Assembly: GCF_022376445.1 (NCBI RefSeq)
Contig: NW_025955048.1
Coordinates: 62,001 to 126,000 of the forward strand
Source: Fomitopsis serialis
Lineage: Eukaryota > Basidiomycota > Agaricomycetes > Polyporales > Fomitopsidaceae
Length of the DNA stretch: 64,000 nucleotides
Direction of reading: 5' to 3'
Made by a program: the position numbers and the translations under genes. Below the pieces are notes generated by a model. That model did no database searches, was not told the DNA's origin, and saw nothing but the letters and a program-made list of their open reading frames with translations. Below, piece after piece: positions 46,170 to 56,876 of this stretch. The first letter of the stretch is position 1. Every line of letters begins with the position of its first letter.

Positions 46170-47870
46170 AGGGAGTGCCTTGAAGAAAGAAGTGTGGACG
46201 GCGGTTGAAAGGCGATAGAAGCACGCGATGGGAATGCACTGGGTCAGTGTCATTCCAGAACTGACTGCCATTGTCAGCCGCTGTTGCCAGCCTCTAAAGT
46301 CAACCTTGGGTGAGTGACCCCGTAGCCCACGCTTCCGGGGCGCTGAGATCTTGAAAAAGAACGTCAGTGAAAAAGAGCTTGCATCCAAATGAAGGCCGTT
46401 CAAATGTTCATCGGTAAACATAGTCGGACCATGTCCGAGGTCCTGAGTGAAGCAAAGCTAGATTTGTATGCCGTGCGCGGGGATAGCCCAAGACATCGAG
46501 CAGGGTACAGTAACATGATGGGATCCAAAACAGATACAACCGTGCTATAACCACAAGATACGGTATTACTGCTTACCGACGAGGTCGTTCGCGAGCGCAA
46601 AAAGTCAGCTTAGCCAAAGCTCCCCAGTGCACCATCTTGTCCTTGCCGTTGCGCTTGAATCTCCGGTGCTATACGTGTAAGCATGGTTAGTGCCGTCTTG
46701 AACGTATTCCTTGGAGGCCCGGGGCTGGGCGCGGGTACAAGGGTCTGCAATCGGTACAGATGTCAGCCGTCGACATCCAACGCAGTCTTGCATTTCCTCC
46801 GCCTAGAGGTGCATCACGTGTAGGCTTGCGCAGCAGATAAGTTGGCTCCTCACAGGCAAGAGGATGAGCAGGAACGAACTGGAGGAGATGTGTCGCTTCA
46901 AATCTGGTCTGAGGAGGAGGAGGCACTGGCATGATACTGCTAGCGCTTTAGGTCACGCAGCCAGCTTGGAGGTCACGAACAGACGCCAGCGTGACTTGAT
47001 CTCGGCGCAGTGGGCCGAGTTAGTGAATTCCAACTGAATTCGACCCTTTCGTTAGACTCACGTCGTCGCCTATCGTGCACTCATTGTCAATGAGTAGATA
47101 CAGAGTTTTCTGTACGTCAGAACTCATAGGATCGTGCGACGGAGTACTGTGAGTCGCCCTACATCTCGGTGTATAATTCAACTTGGTTCTGACACTGATC
47201 ACGATTTACCGTGAAGATACTAGGGCAGCGCGCCGGCGACGACACTGGCATGCTTGATGATCCTTACATGCATGAGTGAATAACGTGAGCTTCATGGATG
47301 GGATTCTCACCTGCTTGTCTTATAGACGACTTGATTGGTCGTTGCTAGGTACTAGTAGGGTTTTGACAGCGTTCACTTCGAGGGACGCGTCCGAGTCAAA
47401 CTATTCGCGGCGGATTCCATTCGTGATACTAGAGGATATGTCCGCTATCACGTCGGTAAGCAGCTCCATTGTGTCTGCTTGGCGCTCTTCATCGGAGAGT
47501 ACCTGTTAGACATAACGGAGAAATTGATCCATCCTTACTGCCGTCGGTGGGCTAGCATCTTGGGGGTGGGTTTTCCGACTTTGCAGCGGCATTCATGTTC
47601 CTCACTGAGCGCTCATTTCATCTATGACTACCTATTCAGCTGTCTTAGATGGTTCCCTAGTGATCGACTGCGTGGACAGTCAGGTTCGCAACCAACGTGT
47701 GGTCCTTCCCGGCAGCGGTTGGCTGTAAAGAGCCGCATCACGATGGACCCGATTGGAATGTCAGCCTCCCCGCATCTCTTTTCTCACGTCGCGTTGCACA
47801 CGCATTTTGGACCCGTCCACCTCTTGCGCTCTCCTCTGCAAATACAGTCGCTTCTCCTTCCGCAACCAGG
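46170..47870. other. Intergenic between divergent family genes; no gene seen
   Basis: Contains only short frames on either strand (for example 46932-46687 and 47276-47509) without domains. Directly before 47871 there is a pyrimidine-rich leader (CTCTTGCGCTCTCCTCTGCA). Confidence 0.5.
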
Positions 47871-49269
47871 ATGCCCGCGCTCGCGATCACAATCGACTAC
47901 TTTGGCCTCAAGGCGGAATACATGAAGATCCACAGGGAACAAGCTGGCGACTTCCTCGAGACGATCCTTGCTGAGGATCTCACCACGCTTGACTTCTCGC
48001 CTCCGAGAGAGGTCTGGCTTGTCAACTGGGAACACGCTCGAGTGATGTGCTACTGGAAGTCGAAGGGTGACGATGGGGTAGGTTCATTTGACCTTCTGCG
48101 CAATCGAGCAGATTGGCGACTGACATTATGAACCACTAGTTACGGGCCATCAAGCATCTACGGGCTAGGACACAAGCAGTGCGCAAGGATCCCGCACTCC
48201 TTCAAGCTCTGAACATGTGAGTACTTTTCGATCGTCATGGCAGAACGCGTAGGTCCCGATGAGCAGAGAACTATGTTTCTGTTCCATTTTGGCTGTCCCA
48301 TAGCACTAGTGGCTTTGAGGCTGACCATATTGTGTATGCCCTGTTGGATTTGGCTACGGCGTGAAGCTATGGATCTATTCTCGCGCATTTCTTACGCGTA
48401 CTGCGTAAGAAGTCTCAAAATGAGGCGCCCTGTTCAACATCATACTCAACAATGCTTGCTACACAGCGCGCGACTTCAAGTGGTATTGCACGCAAGGTAA
48501 ATCAGTCTACCCATCAGAATCCTGCCAGCAGTACTGACGTGCATCTGATGACTCAGCCTACCTGCGTCTCGTGTACCTCGGACTCCTGACGCCGATGCTA
48601 CTGCCTCGAAGTCAGCTGGGCCTCTCGTCAGAGGACTGTCTACCGCCAATCCAGGACGTCCTACAGATGTGCAGGCCGCGCGCAACAAAGCCCTGGCTGA
48701 CAAGACATCTACCCTCAATGTCCCTGCGCCTGGCACTGGCTCCCTGAATATGATGGCAGGAAGGCCCGTCAAAGTCGAAGTCGATGCTGCGACTGCCTTC
48801 CACGGCATCTCTGCGGAGCTCGGGCACACTGAGGCAGACTCTGTGGATGCCGGAAGTATCCGCCGTGCATTCCAACCCACCACGCAGTCGCCCGTGCCGG
48901 TCAAGACCGAGCAAATGGAGGAAGAGGTTGTATTGCAACAATTCACGGGGACTCTCGCTGGGTACAACAGCACACAGCCGGAGCATGCCATTCACAAGGT
49001 CGAACCATCCCATCGCGGTGAATTGGAGGACACAGCGGAAGCGAACCTGCAACGGGAGATCAGGAAGTCCGAACTAGGCGAGCTGCAGCTCGTCAAAGAT
49101 TGTACACGTACGTCATGAACATTCCTTGTTTTCCCCGAGTTGACAAAGGCTGCTCGAAGACTGGCTCCGTGGGATCAACGACACGCGTGACCGCTTGCGT
49201 TGCTTCAGGGAGGAGAATAGCCGTACGCCCCTCTCTTTCTGCTGCATTCGAAACGATAAACTGATATGA
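47871..49269 (+). CDS. CxW-NLS-coil family protein, about 324 aa
   Basis: Exons 47871-48077, 48140-48216, 48467-48496 (30 nt), 48557-49107, 49160-49269; joined 975 nt, open. Exon 1 (MPALAITIDYFGLKAEYMKI) ends ARVMCYWKSKGDDG and exon 2 reads LRARTQAVRKDPALLQAL; both align almost residue by residue with the 36838 gene, and exons 1-3 have the same lengths. Exon 4 lacks the bipartite basic motif but has several SUMO-type sites (RPVKVEVD, PVPVKTEQ) and IHKVEPS, then a coil (LQREIRKSELGELQLVKD). The last exon (LRGINDTRDRLRCFREEN) needs an AAG acceptor at 49157-49159; if another site is used the C-terminus changes. Intron 2 is long (250 nt). Confidence 0.75.
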
Positions 49270-49783
49270 TGCTGTCCAAGGCTTCCGCGCGATACATGCG
49301 AGCAATATTGCAGATGAAACGCGGATGCTGCATAGTATCCGCGCTGTTGAGCGGGATCTGGGTCTTTTGCGGCGGTAGACATCGCAGCCCAAATAGGAGA
49401 GGTTTCGGTGCTGTCGACATCGTATCTTCTTGTACCCTAGACTACGACGCCTCCGATCTTCAGATCTAAATTGTTCATTGATCGCTCGGAACAACTCTGT
49501 GTGAGCGTATTGAATAATACATTCGTGGTTCACATTGCTATATTCGATGATACATAATGACTGATGCGACACAAGGATTGTAGTGCAATATAGATGGTCT
49601 GTGAAAATAGTCTGTGAAGAGGTCGTGGAGCCGTCCAAGTTGAGGATGACAGTCGTAGTCGTGCCTGACTGCACTAACTTGAAGCCTGAGAGGCGGGTGC
49701 ATCGTGTTCGCCGGCAGAAGCGGGTCCTTCGACCGAGCCATGAAGTTGCCGTGTTCGCAGATCTTCCAGATATCAGTGCAGGT

Positions 49784-51398
49784 TCAACAGCATCTCTGCA
49801 TCGACGACCTACATCTACACTCCGCTGTTATACTGTCCAGCGATGTCTGGAGATGCCCAATCTTCTCGTTGCATGCTGATTTTCAGTGATCAGGATTGTT
49901 ACGAAGCTTTCGGGCTAGGCAGACAGCTACATACCATCAAGATTCTCCGTCAAGCTCGTAATCTCCTGGTCATGTACCTGGATGCATAGGTCTAGCCCTT
50001 AAAATTGACCATGTCAATCTCCGGACTCAGCTATGCCCTTGCACGGAGTGAATGCTCATGACTGCTCACCTCTGACCTTGCTCACAGTGCCCCTTTTCTC
50101 CGCCAGAAGCGCGATGATCTGTATGGAGTTGTCATTGACACGATTCACGAGGGCGGTGTTCAAGTCTTGCAAGCGTTGGTCGTCCGAGTCCTCGGCACTT
50201 CCTGTTGCGGTGTTGCTTGAAGGCAGAATCGCTGGCACGCCACTGACCAAGTCTTCGGAGTCAATGAGCAAAGGGGCAGATAGAGTGCTGAAGGCCAAAG
50301 CAGCGGAGACGTCAGACAGTTGAGATCCCATATACGAGACATCAGAGTCGTTGTCGGGAGCCTGAGGCGAGGCTGAAGCAGGAACAATGGCGTTGGCAGA
50401 ATGAGATTTGGCAGATGGCAGGCCGCCGGCTGCCGTGGCTGAGCGATCCCCAGGCTGGCCAGTCGAAGACATAGCATCATCAGTTGCGAGACCAAGGTGA
50501 TTCAGATGCCTAGAAGCTACAGAGCGAGAGATAGAACCGCCCGAGGGAGGGTTGATGTTATCGCCCTCGTAGACAACAGAGAGGCTGCCTCCCGTGATCG
50601 ATTCCGCGCGGCCAAGACTGCCAGACTGTAGAGATCGAGCTCGCCGATGGGATGAACCCGAAAAGAAGTCCTCGGACCTGACGGTGGTGTGGGTGATCGC
50701 AGTGACGGCGGATGCCCGTGAGACCCAGTTTTGCAGTTTCCCGTCGATGTAGCCGCTGACGCGACGTCGTTTCAGTTCGGCAGGTAGCGTATCAGCCGAG
50801 GTGGAAAGTGCCCTCTTGTGGGACGTAGGGAGTGCGTCCGCGGCGCCGGAGGAGTCATATTCAGTACGTGAGTTCGACGGCGAGATGAGCCATCTGTTAC
50901 TGTGCGACGTAATGGCAAAGATGTCACTTGTATCCGAAGGTCAAAACATGAGCGGCTTACGGACTCAACACCTTGATCTCCGCGCTGACAGAATAGTGAC
51001 AATCTCCTGTCAGTCGACGCAGTATGACTTATTGATTTACGTACATCTGATGCTTCCGGTAAGAACCGAGTGTTATGATGTCCTGCACTTTCTTCCGTGC
51101 ATTGGCGACCACATCCTCCTAAGCTAGGGATTAATGGGCGTAGTGACATGGATGAGGGACTCACCCCTAGTTGCAAATCCCAGCAGCACAACACCGCCCC
51201 GCTCTGCCAACTTTGGAGGATCGTGTACGAGGGTGCCGGAATACCCAGCTGTTTGAAGTCTTGATACATAAAGTGGGAGTAGTATGCGCAAGTTTCCTCC
51301 TTGTTCTTTATAAACGAATTCATCTTGTGTCCGCCTTGAGTAGTATCGTAATAGACCGTGGCTGCGAACGGTAAGAATGATCTCGAGCGAGCAGACAT
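49784..51398 (-). CDS. CxW-NLS-coil family protein, 424 aa
   Basis: Exons 51398-51165, 51118-51045, 50984-50961 (24 nt), 50893-50086, 49977-49935, 49875-49784; joined 1275 nt, open. Start is MSARSRSFLPFAATVYYDTT. Exon 1 runs DFKQLGIPAPSYTILQSWQS and ends AVLCCWDLQLG. Exon 2 is NARKKVQDIITLGSYRKHQM. Exon 4 holds a spaced basic motif (HKRALSTSADTLPAELKRRR), long Ser/Thr-rich disorder, and a coil (LQDLNTALVNRVNDNSIQII). The tail exons read HDQEITSLTENLDG and IGHLQTSLDSITAEC, ending in Cys-rich residues. All junctions are canonical GT-AG. Its coil is the best match for the truncated copies at 9.1, 35.5 and 42.3 kb, so it represents an expanded branch. Confidence 0.82.
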
Positions 51399-51399
51399 T

Positions 51400-52026
51400 C
51401 CTATCCAAAGCCACGTTGGAATCACAGATAGGGATTACTTCGAGAATAAGGTAAGCGGAGAAATCACGACAGGCTGCACCGGTGCAGCTGGAGTAGAAGT
51501 TCGGGTAGAAACTAGGAGGAGAGGGTAGGAGGAGAGAAGTTGAACCACGGCAGCAGCGTTACGATGGCGTCACGCGGAAATTGATGTGTCCGTGACCAAC
51601 CGTAACCTCCTCCTCAGTTGCCCGCCCAACTGAGGACTCAGAGTCGGCTCGATATCGCTTGCAGAAATATGAAAAAAGAGGGTTACTCCGTCTGCGAAGC
51701 ACCGAGGCTGCATACAAAGCTAGCGTGAAATGCAGTTGCCGAGCAAACCGTTAATAGTATGGGCAACCGCGTACATCCCAGAGAGCCTTCAGCGCTCGAG
51801 TAGTACAAAGCAAATATGGAACTTGGTCCACTCTTTGCCAGCGAGGTGCGAATCTATGCTTTGTATGAGCCAGTGAGCCGCAGTGAGCAAGTCATCTCAA
51901 GCTCAGCTCAAGACCTAGCCTGAGTTTAGTTTTGGCATCACGAGGTGAGGGGGAGCAGGCAATGTGTCGTGTAGTATATGACGGTACCATCATCGTGATT
52001 CGTTATGATGCCCAACTTCAAGTGTC
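51400..52026. other. Upstream flank of the 51398 gene; no gene seen
   Basis: A purine-rich strip (AGGAGGAGAGGGTAGGAGGAG) lies about 110 bases upstream of the minus-strand start. No gene. Confidence 0.5.
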
Positions 52027-52560
52027 AAAAACGAATCGCGTCACCGTATACCGTGGAATCCGGTGCTTGCCTGCGCCCTCCGAACCCGCGGTGTTGAGAA
52101 GGCGCAATCAAACCCGGGCCAGGTGCCGGGACTGGATACTCGTAAAGATCAAACACATTTGCACGAGATCTACCTCCGTAGTCTTTGACAGTGGAAACCA
52201 CGCGCGATGTTGCATTTCGTGGGGCCAAGGGTAGATCACGTGGCATCAACTCTACGCACATCGGACACATCGCGAGGCGCGTGTAGCAACGACGAACATG
52301 GCAAGTACTGCTGTAGGGATGAGGAGGTGAAGGGGTGAATTGATGGCCATGGACAGGGCAATATACTGCTTAACTTGCCTGATCGTATGTAATCTTTATG
52401 AGCAGCGTGCCAGCGTCTACACGCACCGTAAGATTCGACTCCGATTTGATTGCGTCCGAGTATGTTCGTAAAGAAGTCGCCAACAACTGGTGCATCGGGG
52501 TTCACGTGCCTACGCGGTCTCTTTGCCGGGCCCTTGTTATCGCATTAATCGGTCTCAGCG
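52000..52560 (+). repeat. Duplicated unit, copy 1 (decayed)
   Basis: Aligns with 52780-53320: repeat element, GCACGAGATCTACC, TTGCATTTCG, and GATTGCGTCCGAGTATGTTC..AAGAAGTCGCCAACAA. The ORF present in copy 2 is broken here by early stops after ATGGCAAGTACTGCTGTAGG. Confidence 0.75.
52027..52150 (+). repeat. Short dispersed repeat, copy 5
   Basis: AAAACGAATCGCGTCACCGT, ATACCGTGGAATCCGGTGCT, TGCCTGCGCCCTCCGAACCC and GAGAAGGCGCAATCAAACCC. The palindromic core is degraded. Confidence 0.7.
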
Positions 52561-52795
52561 TAAAGCCGGCGCGGAATATGCAGTCGGCGAGTCAACATAG
52601 AATATTGTGTCATACAGCATTGTCACGTACATCTCGACAATGAACGCCCACCGAGTGGTAGATTGTCAACAAAGTATCCACAAATCTCACTTCGCTCTTT
52701 CAAAGGTCAGTCCGATGTCTGTGTATGCTGCGTAATAACAGCGAGCCGCAGCCATGAACTTCGCTGCCAATATGGTTCTCAAACTGACCTAGTCA

Positions 52796-52920
52796 TAAAA
52801 AACGCACCGGATCATCGAACACCGCAGGATCCGCTGCTTGTCTGCGCCCTCCAAACTCGCAGAAGGCGCGACCAAGCCCGAGCTGGGTTTCGCGACGAGA
52901 TTATCACGGTGATCAAAACA
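52796..52920 (+). repeat. Short dispersed repeat, copy 6
   Basis: AAAAAACGCACCGGATCATC, CCGCTGCTTGTCTGCGCCCT, CCAAACTCGCAGAAGGCGCG, ACCAAGCCCGAGCTGGGT. The core is shortened. It is part of the 52.8-53.3 kb unit. Confidence 0.7.
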
Positions 52921-53073
52921 CTGTGCACGAGATCTACACCCGCAGGGCCCTCAACGTCCTCAGGCCTCAAGGACCTCAACGGCGGACAACGCACGCGACT
53001 TCAAGTTTGCATTTCGCGTGGCTAGAGAGAAATCACGTGCTGTGAGCTCTTGACACGTACAGCAAGGTACAGC

Positions 53074-53490
53074 ATGTCGGTCGCGGTGTACGAGTATATG
53101 ACGACGCTGGTGCCCATATGGTACTGCTGTACGCAGTGCGCGGACGATGTGAAGGCGAAGGATGTGGATTGGGCATTCTGTTATCCCGGTCAGCGTCTCT
53201 GTACTGATTGCATGATGCACCAAATTGCGTCCGAGTATGTCCGTGCAGAAGTCGCCAACAAGTCGCTCCGCGTCGTTTCTGCAGTCCTATGTACACGGTC
53301 CCTTTCCCGCGATTGGAATAAGCAACAGCACAATTCGCAACAGAAGCCTTCATCAAGCTCATTCATGCAGCTAGTTGTCCTTGGTCTTCGGCGAGCCAAT
53401 CATTTGAGTTCGTCAGTGCGTTGGCCCGGGGACAGGACCATGACTCACAGGAAATGTTTTCCGTCGGAAGGCGAGCAATGGTGTGAATAA
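53074..53490 (+). CDS. Small Cys-rich protein, possible zinc-binding, about 138 aa
   Basis: Single frame starting MSVAVYEYMTTLVPIWYCCT. Two Cys pairs (CTQC and, after about 25 residues, CTDC) with HQ nearby could form a treble-clef or ribbon zinc site. This is followed by IASEYVRAEVANKSLRV, which is also the best-conserved part between the two duplicated units. The remainder is Ser-rich and may not be coding; the true 3' end could lie at an unrecognised donor. Similar short Cys-pair proteins are common in agaricomycete genomes, but I do not recognise a named family. Confidence 0.4.
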   Translation: MSVAVYEYMTTLVPIWYCCTQCADDVKAKDVDWAFCYPGQRLCTDCMMHQIASEYVRAEVANKSLRVVSAVLCTRSLSRDWNKQQHNSQQKPSSSSFMQLVVLGLRRANHLSSSVRWPGDRTMTHRKCFPSEGEQWCE

Positions 53491-53499
53491 ATGCGTAAA

Positions 53500-54830
53500 C
53501 TGGTCTTGTACACTGCAAGAAATGTGGCAGGCAGCTGAAGCGCGAAGCTATCGCGTTGAAGAGTCGACCACAAGTGACAAGTCAACCAGCAAGAGGAGAC
53601 TGAGGAGGGCGACGGGAAACACGACTGTCACGTAGTAACTTATCATAACGTCGCCGGTCGACCGTCAAACCTTTCCGTAACGCTTGGCGCTGGACGCCCA
53701 GGCCCCACAACGCGAATGCGCAGCGGGTGACATCTGCGACTAGCCAATGCGATGGTTTACTTCAACGAATGTGATCTGGCATGCTTTCACCATGACCTTG
53801 GTTGCGGCCATGGAACAGACTAAAGTGTTCCATGACAGCAATCAAGTTTGAGTCAGGTTGCGGGGTATGTTGCCACACTTTTCGTACCGTCGTACTAAAA
53901 GTTTCACTAGTAAAAGTCACAAATCGATCGAGAGCGACTTTTTCCTCACGAAGCCATACATGCATGCCTCAGTCTCAATTACGACAGTTTGACAGTACTA
54001 GATTCCGCCGATGTTGGTAACGGGTCTCCGAGTCACGCTGGAGTTCACCACTCGCCAGGCGGTCCGTAGTGCTGGATAGCCAATGAAGTCTATCCTCATG
54101 GGTACACCTACCGGCCGTACATAGACATTTGGCATGGATTTCATGCTGATTGTAACACGGCCGAGCTGTCGAGTCTCAATTCGAACCTTCACTGTCCATG
54201 TCAGCATCATGGTGTCAGCGGGAGCGCGTTACACTGTGTCACATCATTATCTGTGACATAACGTGGTTGGACGCGCCGAGCACGCGCCGGCGTCGTTCAC
54301 GCGTGAATTCGCAAGTTCAATGCGTGTCCTCCTCTTCCTCTTCGTCGATATCATTGCATGCGCAAGGTTTGCATAGCTCGCCGTCTTCTTTCCTGCGCTC
54401 ATCCGTCACTTCCCGGGCCTAAGATGCTGAATGATTGCGCCAGCCGTCGTAGACTCAGAGTCCCTACCTTCGCCGCTTGGTCGTAGCGCAAAGCCCCGCA
54501 CCCGTTGCCCATGATCAAGAGACTCGAGGAGACTTGGCTGGACAGGGAATACAGGGAGTCTTCTTGACATTGGCCATCCGGTGCCATGGAGCACCTCAAG
54601 GTGAGTTGAGGTTCAGACAACTAGCTAAGCTGTTTGTATCAACGTAGGCCGGGTGGGGGTAGTTGCGCTCCGCGTTCTCGAACAACCAGTTCTGCCTCGA
54701 ACATATTCTCGCTTCTCCCCATGTCAGAAGCATATGCGTGCTCACTGTTCTGTAAACGGTTAAGAATGCTACTATGTGATCCATCGCATTGAAGTGCAAC
54801 GGGGCGTGCGTAGTGACCGCGAACGCTCCA
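53500..54830. other. Orphan upstream-region copy and flank
   Basis: 53775-54330 resembles the DNA upstream of the 2139 and 13721 genes (GGGGTATGTTGCC block, TGTCACATCATTATCTGTGACATAACGTGG) but no exon 1 follows. The rest shows no gene. Confidence 0.5.
54237..54270 (+). promoter_or_regulatory. Orphan inverted-repeat upstream element
   Basis: TGTCACATCATTATCTGTGACA followed by TAACGTGGTTGG, nearly the same as at 12549 and 13536, but with no family exon 1 within 500 bases downstream. Confidence 0.45.
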
Positions 54831-54910
54831 GACCTTTATCCTTGCCGACCACATATAGCTTGCATTTCGATCGCTATTAAGGTATGCAATCACTATGCCT
54901 GTGACCCCAG
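54830..54910 (-). pseudogene. Possible exon-1 scrap of a family gene
   Basis: The minus strand reads GIVIAYLNSDRNASYMWSA, similar to FAITLDYVGLNAAYLKTH (36838) and LAITIDYFGLKAEYMKIH (47871). It is not followed by a Cys-x-Trp end or a confirmed donor. Weak evidence. Confidence 0.25.
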
Positions 54911-55094
54911 TCTTCCGCCTTTTCTGACCTTGTTTCTGCGGCTGACTGTCGTGCGTTGAAGCGAGGCTCGGCTCGTGCATGGCGGCTGACCGGTCCACTT
55001 TGAAAGGTATGTACATCATCGACCCGTCGTGCCTGTTCTCTCGCTCCTTCTTCCATTCAGCTTTCACGTAGCTTCTGTTTTGCTTTCCCCTGCT

Positions 55095-56876
55095 ATGACT
55101 TCGCCCTCACGGATACCTGCGCCTCGCCGCAGTACAGGAGGGCCTCAGCTCTCGCCTGCACACTGCTCCGCTCCTCCGAGTACACCAAACAAGGAACAAT
55201 ACGCCGCACAAGAAGACCCTTCGCGAAGGATATTTACTGAGGCCGTCAACGGCTGTGTCAGCCCCTTGAAGCTCCCCTCCACAGCTATCAGCTTCCCCTA
55301 CAAGACCAAGAAGGACACTGCCTTGCCCGCTGGGGTCCCACAACGACCTCCATTCGCTCCAAGAGTCGCTTCCGAACCTGACACTGAAAACCAACCGACT
55401 CATGACCCTGCCCTCACGCACGCTCGCCGGCAGTCGATCCCCAAGTCTCCCAGGAAGGTCTTCCATTTCTCCACGCATCGCCAAGCTCCGCAGACAGACT
55501 CGTCGCCTACCGAGCCAGCACCGCTCGTATCGCTCGTCCCTTCCGTCCACCTCAACGACGCACCCTCTGCCGTGTCAACAGGGCCAGCCAGCTGCGTCCG
55601 TAACTCCGCGTCAGTCTGCATCCCTTCTCCGGGGTTAACGGGCCCGTGCCTCCTCGCACCTACGCCATCGTTCGTCGCTGTCCACGCTGGCGACGGGGCG
55701 GTTACTCTCCTCGGCGGTGCGAATCCGGACCTGCATACTGCGAAGGAGAGGAAGGGAAGAAAGGGGTGGCTGAGAGCTGCGGCGCATTCGAGCGCGGCGC
55801 CGGCAAAGGAATCACTGATGCTCGCGACGCCGTCGTTCGTCGCGCTTGGGAACTCAAGCTCGATGGCTAGCTTCGCGTCCAAGTATTCGATCTGGCATGG
55901 TCGTCGTGGTCGGGACGCGAGGAAGGCAGGCACGAGCAAGGGTGGCGAATCTGGTGTGGCTGCTAGGGTCCTGTCGAGTTCTCGGGAGGCGGCTGTGATC
56001 GATGATCCTAGACTTGAAACTCATGAAGGAGATGTCTTCAACCCCGTCATCAAGGTCGTCCCTCAAGAGCCAGAGGAAGAGGATTGCGTCGTCGGGTTGC
56101 CGAAGGATATGCTTGATACTCTCAAAGAACTGGAAGCGGTCGCCGAAGTGATCAAGGATCTTCCTGTGCCAGCCTCGCCGCAACGCCCTGTTCCCGCGTC
56201 ATCGATCGAGATGCAGCCTTTGCAGGACACCGGGAAATCCGACACGGTCCAGGACATCGCGGTGCCGATTGCCAGCCCCCATAGCGAACAACCGGATCCT
56301 CAAGCGAGTGACGATGCCGCCAAAAAATTGCAGTTGATGTCCAAGGCAACTCCTGCTGCATCACCGACGAAGCTGCCGCGCGTCGCCCGCATGCCTCTGG
56401 GACGCGCCGTCTCTTCACCCCTCACTCCGGCGAGGTCTCAAATCCCAGCTGCTCCTCGAAGGGCCTTCAGCGATCCAAGCTGCACCCCGAAGACATTGGC
56501 GGCTTCTCGTCTACCGTCTGCCAGTGCTACTCCTACCACGCCCAAGACCTCTACGAGACCGACCATGAGGACTCCTGGCGTTTCTGGAACCAGGTCTATT
56601 GCCGCTGTTAAGCCGAACGTCCCGAACGCGTCTATTGAGAAGTCCCCTGCTCGCGCCGCTCCGAAGGCTCTAGCTCTTCCTACACCGGTACAGACGCCTA
56701 GGACATCCGGCGTCGCACATGGGCCTTCGAAGCTGAGAACTGTCTTCAAGCCACGCGTCTCCGAGCCTGTTCGGCCTGTCACGTCTTCTCTCAGGAAGGT
56801 ATCCCCCGCGATCCCTGTCTCGAGGATTGCACGGAAGGCGCGGCACTCTGAGGTGGCTCCTCGTACTACCAGCTGA
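55095..56876 (+). CDS. Long disordered basic protein with SxIP motifs, 593 aa
   Basis: Intronless frame. I prefer ATG 55095 (MTSPSRIPAPRRSTGGPQLS); an in-frame ATG at 55029 would add 22 mainly hydrophobic residues. The protein is rich in Pro, Ser, Ala, Thr and Arg and has no globular domain I recognise except an acidic/Leu segment (LPKDMLDTLKELEAVAEVIK). The SRIP near the N-terminus and SQIPAAPRRAFSDP in the C-terminal third, both in basic Ser/Pro context, fit the SxIP signal that binds EB1-type microtubule plus-end proteins. SRLPSA, SKLR and VSRIARKAR are related basic patches. Several SP/TP sites suggest proline-directed phosphorylation. A cytoskeletal adaptor is therefore a reasonable hypothesis, not a proof. 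Codon use is regular and the gene is unlike the surrounding family. Confidence 0.8.
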   Translation: MTSPSRIPAPRRSTGGPQLSPAHCSAPPSTPNKEQYAAQEDPSRRIFTEAVNGCVSPLKLPSTAISFPYKTKKDTALPAGVPQRPPFAPRVASEPDTENQPTHDPALTHARRQSIPKSPRKVFHFSTHRQAPQTDSSPTEPAPLVSLVPSVHLNDAPSAVSTGPASCVRNSASVCIPSPGLTGPCLLAPTPSFVAVHAGDGAVTLLGGANPDLHTAKERKGRKGWLRAAAHSSAAPAKESLMLATPSFVALGNSSSMASFASKYSIWHGRRGRDARKAGTSKGGESGVAARVLSSSREAAVIDDPRLETHEGDVFNPVIKVVPQEPEEEDCVVGLPKDMLDTLKELEAVAEVIKDLPVPASPQRPVPASSIEMQPLQDTGKSDTVQDIAVPIASPHSEQPDPQASDDAAKKLQLMSKATPAASPTKLPRVARMPLGRAVSSPLTPARSQIPAAPRRAFSDPSCTPKTLAASRLPSASATPTTPKTSTRPTMRTPGVSGTRSIAAVKPNVPNASIEKSPARAAPKALALPTPVQTPRTSGVAHGPSKLRTVFKPRVSEPVRPVTSSLRKVSPAIPVSRIARKARHSEVAPRTTS

